From contig MWAX01000102.1 in the NCBI GenBank assembly GCA_002068775.1, forward strand, positions 1 to 10,058: DNA of 10,058 nt. Direction: 5' to 3'. A program made the translations under genes and the position numbers. This DNA is from Actinobacteria bacterium ADurb.Bin346 (GTDB taxonomy: Bacteria > Actinomycetota > Humimicrobiia > Humimicrobiales > Humimicrobiaceae). Position 1 is the stretch's first letter; the number at the start of each line of letters is the position of its first letter. Positions 5,862 through 10,058 of this stretch are shown here, one piece after another. Under the pieces are notes generated by a model. It did not search any database. It was not told the DNA's origin and worked only from the letters and a program-made list of their open reading frames with translations.

Positions 5862-7284
5862 TTTCGCTTCCCTGATTTTTTAATTGCGGCAGGCTTGCGG
5901 CTGCAATGGACTGGCCGACCCTGCGGTTTTTTTCATCCGGCAGATTTATGCTGATACTGTCATAAAGTTCCGGGAACTCTTTTTTAAGGATTTTTTTAGC
6001 CTCATTTAATATTATCATTCCGCCTTCCCCGGATGTTACCCTGCCCAGGACAAGTACTGTCTCAATTTTGTAAAAAATGGAATAATATGCAAGCGCGTAT
6101 CCAAAATAACTCCCGATGGTAGTAAAAATCTTTTCTGCCCTGTAATCCTTTTTTTTCATGATTTCCTGAACGAAGCTAAGTTTTTGTGCCGGTGTAAGCC
6201 CAGTCTCCATTTCTATTCCCGCACTATTTGCAAGCCTTATCACTGCCTGCTGTGAAAAATACTGGACTCCGCACCCTGTGTCACCCGACCACTCATCTTT
6301 TGCAGCAGCCTGGTTAAAATCCACAGGCACAAATGCAAGCTCATTTATCCAGGGGTTAAATCCGCCATTTTTATTGACATAACCTCCGGCTTCACTTGAG
6401 CCCATGGAAATTCCAAGAACTGCATTTTTACCAAGCGACATCGAACCGGCCAAAGCCGTGACTTCACCATCGTTAATTATAGTAAGGGGTACATTCCACT
6501 CTTTCTGCACCCTGAGGAAGAGATTTTTTACTTTTTCTTCAAATAAAATCCTTGGCACGCTTCTGAAAAGTGATGCTATCATAACCCTGTTATTTATATA
6601 TATACCGGCAGAGCTTCCGCCTATTGCATCAACCCTGGGCATATGCGCTGCTGCCTGCCTGAGCATGGACATGATTTCATTATAATGATACTCCGGGTCC
6701 GGTTGCTGGCCGGGATTCCATACCACTTCTTCTGAAAATACTGGTTTGCCATCTATTACTGCGCTGACTTTCCTGTCGCTCGCTCCCAAGTCAAAGCCTA
6801 TCCTGCAACCGTCAAGATGTCTTCCGATTTTTGCTGATTTCTCTACAGCCTGCGGTGTTTTGTCCAATTTTCCATAATTGACTTCGAATGCTCTTTCATA
6901 TATCTGTGACATTATATCTGCATCAAAGGAACGCCTGCCTTTTTTAGAATAAAGGTTTTTAATATGCTCTCCTGCGGCAGCTGATCCTCCTATGTACACT
7001 TTATAGCCCCCATATATCCATAGCAATGTCTTGACAATCTGTTCAATGTAGTAGAGGCTCTCCTGCTCAAAGCAATGCTCTCCTGTAATAATGCTTGTAT
7101 TATGAACAAGAGTGTTTTCTTCATCCTTTATTATGGCAATGGAAACCGGTGCTCTCTTTTTTGAGTTTTGTATCTTTTTAAGATAATTGCTTACCCATAT
7201 TGCTGCAGGGCAAAAATATTTATCCAGCGGAAGTGGTCTTAAAAGTTCAGGAGATAAAATGTTTTTATTATTAGATTCATCCAT
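5839..7284 (-). CDS. ROK-family protein (sugar kinase-like) with an extra N-terminal domain
   Basis: 481 residues against about 300 for a plain ROK sugar kinase. Residues 1-150 form an added alpha/beta-looking region with no helix-turn-helix that I can recognise; it includes GGYKVYIGGSAAAGEHIK (92-109). The ROK kinase body starts near 160: IGFDLGASDRKV (phosphate loop, 162-173), DAIGGSSAGIYINN (219-232), IINDGEVTALAG (269-280, catalytic Asp272), GISMGSSEAGGYV (291-303, second phosphate/adenosine region) and a C-terminal VLVLGRVTSGEGG (410-422). The zinc site usual in the family (GxxGH followed by CxCGxxGC) is missing: the region reads NELAFVPVDF and then SGDTGCGVQ (333-341), with one Cys. The position upstream of nagA suggests phosphorylation of an N-acetyl amino sugar; a regulatory role is less likely without a DNA-binding domain. 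It is the first gene of the operon. No clear Shine-Dalgarno precedes the ATG, and the frame is open for over 40 nt upstream. Confidence 0.85.
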   Translation of the reverse strand: MDESNNKNILSPELLRPLPLDKYFCPAAIWVSNYLKKIQNSKKRAPVSIAIIKDEENTLVHNTSIITGEHCFEQESLYYIEQIVKTLLWIYGGYKVYIGGSAAAGEHIKNLYSKKGRRSFDADIMSQIYERAFEVNYGKLDKTPQAVEKSAKIGRHLDGCRIGFDLGASDRKVSAVIDGKPVFSEEVVWNPGQQPDPEYHYNEIMSMLRQAAAHMPRVDAIGGSSAGIYINNRVMIASLFRSVPRILFEEKVKNLFLRVQKEWNVPLTIINDGEVTALAGSMSLGKNAVLGISMGSSEAGGYVNKNGGFNPWINELAFVPVDFNQAAAKDEWSGDTGCGVQYFSQQAVIRLANSAGIEMETGLTPAQKLSFVQEIMKKKDYRAEKIFTTIGSYFGYALAYYSIFYKIETVLVLGRVTSGEGGMIILNEAKKILKKEFPELYDSISINLPDEKNRRVGQSIAAASLPQLKNQGSENGRPLYL

Positions 7285-7293
7285 TGTGATATA

Positions 7294-7306
7294 AAGTTTA
7301 AAACTT
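7294..7306. promoter_or_regulatory. 13-bp perfect palindrome in the leader of the ROK gene
   Basis: AAGTTT-A-AAACTT, 10-22 nt upstream of the ROK start and downstream of the proposed promoter. This is a possible operator position or a leader feature. The arms are short and A/T-rich, so this is tentative. Confidence 0.3.
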
Positions 7307-7336
7307 ACAGTTATTAAATTTATATGTATATGTTTT

Positions 7337-7364
7337 ATAATACCGTATTTTTATTAAGATTCAA
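7337..7364 (-). promoter_or_regulatory. Candidate sigma-70-type promoter for the ROK-nagA-NagB-like operon
   Basis: On the minus strand, TTGAAT (7364-7359) and TATTAT (7342-7337) are separated by 16 nt. They match the consensus hexamers at 4/6 and 5/6. Transcription would begin near 7330, leaving a leader of about 45 nt. This is the best-matching pair I found in the intergenic region; there is no experimental support. Confidence 0.4.
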
Positions 7365-7397
7365 CAATGATATTTTTTTGCTGTTATTTTTTTCAGC

Positions 7398-7429
7398 TAT
7401 AATATAATTATTATAATTATAATTATAAT
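7398..7429. promoter_or_regulatory. A/T tract with five exact TATAAT hexamers, probable promoter region of the plus-strand hydrolase
   Basis: TATAAT occurs at 7398-7403, 7403-7408, 7412-7417, 7418-7423 and 7424-7429. The last three lie in a period-6 repeat (TTATAA three times, 7411-7428). The complementary strand also reads TATAAT three times here. The only -35 candidate at 17-nt spacing from the first copy is the weak TTTTTG at 7375-7380. The tract lies 26-57 nt upstream of the hydrolase start, where a promoter is expected. Part of the match is simply the A/T repeat. Confidence 0.4.
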
Positions 7430-7454
7430 ATTTATAGAAAAATTCTTATTCAGG

Positions 7455-8381
7455 GTGATGACTGAAAATATAGAAAAAGATAAAAAAAGACGGCAGCTGT
7501 ATGTATTGCTCGGTGAGCTTCCTTCATTTTCCAGGAAAATAACGGCAAAAAAACTGCGCTCAACCAAAAAATCGACTTATATTCTTGAAGAACTGCTGCT
7601 GGACCTTAACGGCCTGGAAGAAGTCCCTGCTTATTTTATCAAACCTCGCTCTGCAGCAAATAAGAAGTATCCTGTAGTTCTTTATAATCACTCCCACGGA
7701 GGAAATTATCTTCTGGGTAAAGATGAACTTATAAAAGGCAATGTTTATCTTCAAAATCCTCCATATGCTGATGTGCTGGCAGAAAAAGGCTACGCTTCCC
7801 TTTGCATTGACTGCTGGGCTTTTGGCAAAAGACAGGGCAGGACAGAAAGTGAAATATTCAAATACATGCTCTGGAACGGCCAGGTCATGTGGGGCATGAT
7901 GGTATATGACAGCATAAGGGCAATAGATTATTTACATTTTAGAGATGATATTGACACTGGCCGCATTGCAGCCATGGGCATTTCAATGGGAAGCACTATG
8001 TCCTGGTGGCTCGCAGCTCTTGATACAAGAATTAAAGTCTGCATAGATATGTGCTGCCTTACTGAATATAAATATATTATAGATAATAAAGGCCTTGACT
8101 TGCATGGAATTTATTACTATGTGCCGGGTTTATTAAAATATTTTACTGCGGCACAAATAAATGCTTTGATTTCACCAAGGCCGCACCTTGCCCTCGAAGG
8201 CAGACATGATCCTTTAACGCCTGTTGAAGGATTATACAAAATAGACAAAGAATTAAAGATTGTTTATAAAAAAGACAATGCCCCGGCAGATGCTTGGACT
8301 ATGAAAATTTATGATACCGGCCACAATGAGACGCCTGAAATGCGGAAAGAAATATTATCTTTTCTAAAGAAATGGCTTTAG
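7455..8381 (+). CDS. Alpha/beta hydrolase (dienelactone hydrolase/acetyl-esterase-like)
   Basis: 308 residues, cytoplasmic (no signal peptide or membrane segment seen). It belongs to the alpha/beta hydrolase fold that cleaves esters, lactones or acyl groups with a Ser-Asp-His triad. Motifs: an N-terminal helical stretch rich in Lys/Arg (8-40), PVVLYNHSHGG (73-83, HGG near the oxyanion hole), DIDTGRIAAMGISMGS (165-180, nucleophile Ser177 in GxSxGS), LALEGRHDPLTP (Asp252) and IYDTGHNET (His290). The whole triad is present, so an active enzyme is expected. The architecture resembles acetyl xylan esterase/DLH-type proteins, but the natural ester is unknown. It is transcribed divergently from the ROK operon and could share its regulation. 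The frame opens with GTG at 7455 directly followed by ATG at 7458; only AGGGTG overlaps the start, so the choice between the two codons is open. Confidence 0.87.
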   Translation: MMTENIEKDKKRRQLYVLLGELPSFSRKITAKKLRSTKKSTYILEELLLDLNGLEEVPAYFIKPRSAANKKYPVVLYNHSHGGNYLLGKDELIKGNVYLQNPPYADVLAEKGYASLCIDCWAFGKRQGRTESEIFKYMLWNGQVMWGMMVYDSIRAIDYLHFRDDIDTGRIAAMGISMGSTMSWWLAALDTRIKVCIDMCCLTEYKYIIDNKGLDLHGIYYYVPGLLKYFTAAQINALISPRPHLALEGRHDPLTPVEGLYKIDKELKIVYKKDNAPADAWTMKIYDTGHNETPEMRKEILSFLKKWL

Positions 8382-8382
8382 A

Positions 8383-8408
8383 CCTTAAAATATTAATTTT
8401 TTTTAAGG
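8383..8408. terminator. Inverted repeat between two convergent genes, possible weak bidirectional terminator
   Basis: Perfect 8-bp arms CCTTAAAA (8383-8390) and TTTTAAGG (8401-8408) flank a 10-nt loop. The repeat begins just past the stop of the hydrolase gene and overlaps the last codons of the radical SAM gene. With only 11 nt between the convergent genes, a shared terminator is expected here. The stem is A/U-rich and no clean U-tract follows on either strand, so efficiency would be low. Confidence 0.35.
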
Positions 8409-9403
8409 CTGTCTTTTAAGAACGTACCCAAATATTCTCCGGGAATGCCAAAAACAGTTTTCCTCCGGCAGCGATCACAACTGCTGCAGGGCTGATGCCT
8501 CATTGTTTCTTTTTTCCTGAAACTTTGACGAAGCTCCTGCATGGCTTTGTTATTAAAAATGTCTTTGATAAAATCAGTTTTTACATCCCCCAGCCGGATA
8601 TTGCCATAGAAGTCCTGTGGACAGGCAAAAACTTCGCCGTCATAAAAAATCGTAAGGGCATACCATGGAAAAGTACAGGCTGTAAAAGAATTGCAGTAAA
8701 AGCCTTCTATCCTGGCTTTTTTGCCATTTATTTTAAGGGATCCTCCCCAATTGTGCGGAGTCCTTATTATAAATTTATCCAGGGGCAATCCTTCAAATTT
8801 TTTTAAAAAATCTTTTTTAAGCTCTGTAAACTGCTCCCTGCTCAGCTCTTCATCATATTCCATTATCTGCAGCTGCGCAAAAGGAAGATTTGAGCCTAGC
8901 CTTTTTTTTATTTGAAGAAAGCCTGTAATGTTTTCAAGCGATTTTTTATAAGATGCACCTATCCTGTTTTTTTCATAAGTGGCATCTGTGTAGCCGTCAA
9001 ACGAAAAAGAAATAAGGTTAAGTTTTGCCTTTATAAGTTTTTCTGAAAGTTCTGAATTTAAAAGAGTGGCGTTTGTGTGAAGGCGTGTTTTTATATTATT
9101 CCGGGTAGCATATCCTATCATTTCAACAATTTCAGGATTTAGCAGTGGCTCTCCCCTGTGAAAAAGATTTATGTCAAATATATAGCCTTTTGATTCATCT
9201 ATAATCTTTCTGTACAATATAAAATTCATATCTCCTTTTGCATTCTCCGGTAAATCCCGGTTTATACAAAGTCTGCATTTTAAATTACATCTTGAGGAAG
9301 CCTCGATCCATAAGCGGACAGGCTTGTAATTGACCTTCTGCTTTTTTAGCAGGAAAGAAAAATATATTAAAAACAATCGTGCAAGATATCTTATTTTTTT
9401 CAT
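8393..9403 (-). CDS. Radical SAM protein with C-terminal SPASM-type cysteine cluster
   Basis: 336 residues. The radical SAM signature CNLKCRLC gives Cys39, Cys43 and Cys46, the CX3CX2C ligands of a 4Fe-4S cluster that cleaves S-adenosylmethionine. FHRGEPLLNP (81-90) matches the GGEP motif and LISFSFDG (130-137) is a core strand of the barrel. The C-terminal region has Cys237, Cys243, Cys261, then CSSCDRC (Cys306, Cys309, Cys312), which is SPASM-like auxiliary cluster binding. Residues 5-20 are hydrophobic (YLARLFLIYFSFLL), flanked by Lys/Arg, and could attach the protein to the membrane. The start overlaps the stop of the acyltransferase gene by 4 nt (ATGA), so the two are co-translated; the Shine-Dalgarno is weak. 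SPASM proteins modify peptides or other substrates. With an acyltransferase upstream, a role in surface-glycan or lipid modification is more likely than peptide maturation, and no precursor-peptide gene is seen. Substrate unknown. Confidence 0.88.
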   Translation of the reverse strand: MKKIRYLARLFLIYFSFLLKKQKVNYKPVRLWIEASSRCNLKCRLCINRDLPENAKGDMNFILYRKIIDESKGYIFDINLFHRGEPLLNPEIVEMIGYATRNNIKTRLHTNATLLNSELSEKLIKAKLNLISFSFDGYTDATYEKNRIGASYKKSLENITGFLQIKKRLGSNLPFAQLQIMEYDEELSREQFTELKKDFLKKFEGLPLDKFIIRTPHNWGGSLKINGKKARIEGFYCNSFTACTFPWYALTIFYDGEVFACPQDFYGNIRLGDVKTDFIKDIFNNKAMQELRQSFRKKETMRHQPCSSCDRCRRKTVFGIPGEYLGTFLKDSLKKN

Positions 9404-10058
9404 TTTCTGCTTTTTATAACTCTTGCCGGTATCCCTACAGCAATTGAAAATGGAGGAATATCCGAGTTCACCACCGCAGAAGCCCCTATTATTGTGTCAT
9501 TTCCTATATTAACTCCATCAAAAACAGTGGATTTAACCCCAAACCAGCAGTTATCGCCAATGTTTATTCCCTGGCTCCTTCCAGCCTGCTCTATTATCGG
9601 TTTATCTGTGACATTATAAGTGTGATCGCCGGCAACAAAAAAGACATAGGCTGAAATCAGGTTATTCTTCCCGATATTCAGGTCATTTGCACTGCAAAGC
9701 TCGGAATTAAACCCGATATTGGTATTTTCTTCAATAGTGATGTTGCCCTCCTTGCAGATTATTATTGTGTTCCTGCCTATAAATACTCCATCTTTAATAA
9801 CTATTCCGGTATTGCTTGTCCCTTTTGCATCCAGCATGCAGTTATCATCTATTACCACATTGTTTCCAATGACAATCTTATGCGGGTGCCGCACTGTAAT
9901 ATTTCTGCCGAAGCTTACGCCTTTGCCGACTTTTTTAAATAAAAACCTGTAAAAAATTCCTCTTAAAAATATTCCGATCGCTCCCGGGCAATAAGCGAAC
10001 ATACAGGTGAGAAATTCATATTTAAGGAATGCGCCCAGGCCTTTTTTTCCAACAATGA
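9400..10058 (-). CDS. Hexapeptide-repeat (left-handed beta-helix) acyltransferase, N-terminus cut off by the window edge
   Basis: The frame stays open to the right edge, so the true start lies outside; 218 codons are visible. The first internal ATG (10002) is not the start, because the 18 codons before it read as coding for the family's N-terminal helix (GLGAFLKYEFLTCMF). The rest shows repeated [LIV]-G-x4 hexapeptides: IGNNVVIDDNC, IGRNTIIICKEG, IGFNSELC, IGKNNLISA, IGDNCWFGVKSTV and IGNDTIIGASAVV. These end in SIAVGIPARVIKSRK, the standard end of maltose/galactoside O-acetyltransferase-like enzymes. GDHTYN (counted from the ATG at 10002, residues 125-130) holds the likely catalytic His. Such enzymes transfer acetyl or other acyl groups from CoA to sugars of lipopolysaccharide, capsule or glycolipids. 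The N-terminal helix with hydrophobic residues may contact the membrane. It is coupled to the radical SAM gene by a 4-nt overlap, probably within a surface-polysaccharide locus continuing to the right. Confidence 0.9.
   Translation of the reverse strand, partial: IVGKKGLGAFLKYEFLTCMFAYCPGAIGIFLRGIFYRFLFKKVGKGVSFGRNITVRHPHKIVIGNNVVIDDNCMLDAKGTSNTGIVIKDGVFIGRNTIIICKEGNITIEENTNIGFNSELCSANDLNIGKNNLISAYVFFVAGDHTYNVTDKPIIEQAGRSQGINIGDNCWFGVKSTVFDGVNIGNDTIIGASAVVNSDIPPFSIAVGIPARVIKSRK

Noticed and set aside
5839..7284. ROK protein as a NagC-type transcriptional repressor
   Set aside because: The extra N-terminal region is about 150 residues and shows no helix-turn-helix pattern that I can see, while the catalytic Asp and phosphate loops of a kinase are kept.
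7411..7428. CRISPR-like or satellite repeat
   Set aside because: Only three copies of a 6-nt A/T unit with no spacers; it is a simple-sequence tract within a promoter region.
8383..8408. Strong Rho-independent terminator between the convergent genes
   Set aside because: The stem is A/U-rich and no U-run follows it on either strand, so it is listed only as a weak candidate.
10002..10002. ATG at 10002 as start of the acyltransferase
   Set aside because: The frame continues without a stop to the window edge and the upstream codons read as a family-typical N-terminal helix, so the gene is partial rather than starting here.

Overview
The window is bacterial chromosomal DNA from an organism I cannot name. 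It is moderately A+T-rich with long T and A runs, uses the standard code (TAA, TAG and TGA all serve as stops), and has Shine-Dalgarno sites of the GGAGG type. The gene families (ROK kinase, NagA, Gfo/Idh dehydrogenase, M20 and M24 hydrolases, radical SAM/SPASM, hexapeptide acyltransferase) are typical of heterotrophic bacteria. The gene mix suggests an uncultured or anaerobic lineage, but this is an impression, not a placement. I found no tRNA, rRNA, CRISPR, insertion sequence, integrase or phage gene.

Layout. (1) Bases 1-7284 hold six genes, all on the minus strand and read right to left: a ROK-family kinase-like protein, N-acetylglucosamine-6-phosphate deacetylase (nagA), a divergent NagB-like isomerase/deaminase, a Gfo/Idh/MocA dehydrogenase, a divergent M24 'pita-bread' hydrolase, and an M20 metallohydrolase that runs off the left edge. 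The first three are tightly packed (23-nt overlap, then a 4-nt gap). The last three follow after gaps of about 110, 177 and 53 nt. (2) A 170-bp A+T-rich divergent intergenic region (7285-7454) carries promoter-like sequences on both strands. (3) A plus-strand alpha/beta hydrolase spans 7455-8381. (4) Convergent to it, on the minus strand, is a pair with a 4-nt ATGA overlap: a hexapeptide-repeat acyltransferase (open at the right edge) followed by a radical SAM/SPASM protein. This pair looks like part of a surface-polysaccharide or glycan-modification locus and is probably unrelated to the amino-sugar cluster.

How the genes may work together. The ROK protein, NagA and the NagB-like protein match the order phosphorylate, deacetylate, isomerise/deaminate for an N-acetylated amino sugar. 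The dehydrogenase and two amide-type hydrolases downstream suggest a substrate that is not plain GlcNAc, for example an amino sugar joined to an amino-acid-like group. This is inference.

The most striking pattern is that four of the six enzymes depart from their family's textbook active site. The NagB-like protein has Ala where NagB has the catalytic Asp of GxDGH. The M24 protein lacks several of the five metal ligands and the substrate-binding His. The ROK protein lacks the HxnCxCGxxGC zinc motif. The M20 protein lacks the usual dimer-domain His. NagA, by contrast, is fully canonical. The cluster therefore looks like a variant amino-sugar pathway and is the best candidate here for something undescribed.
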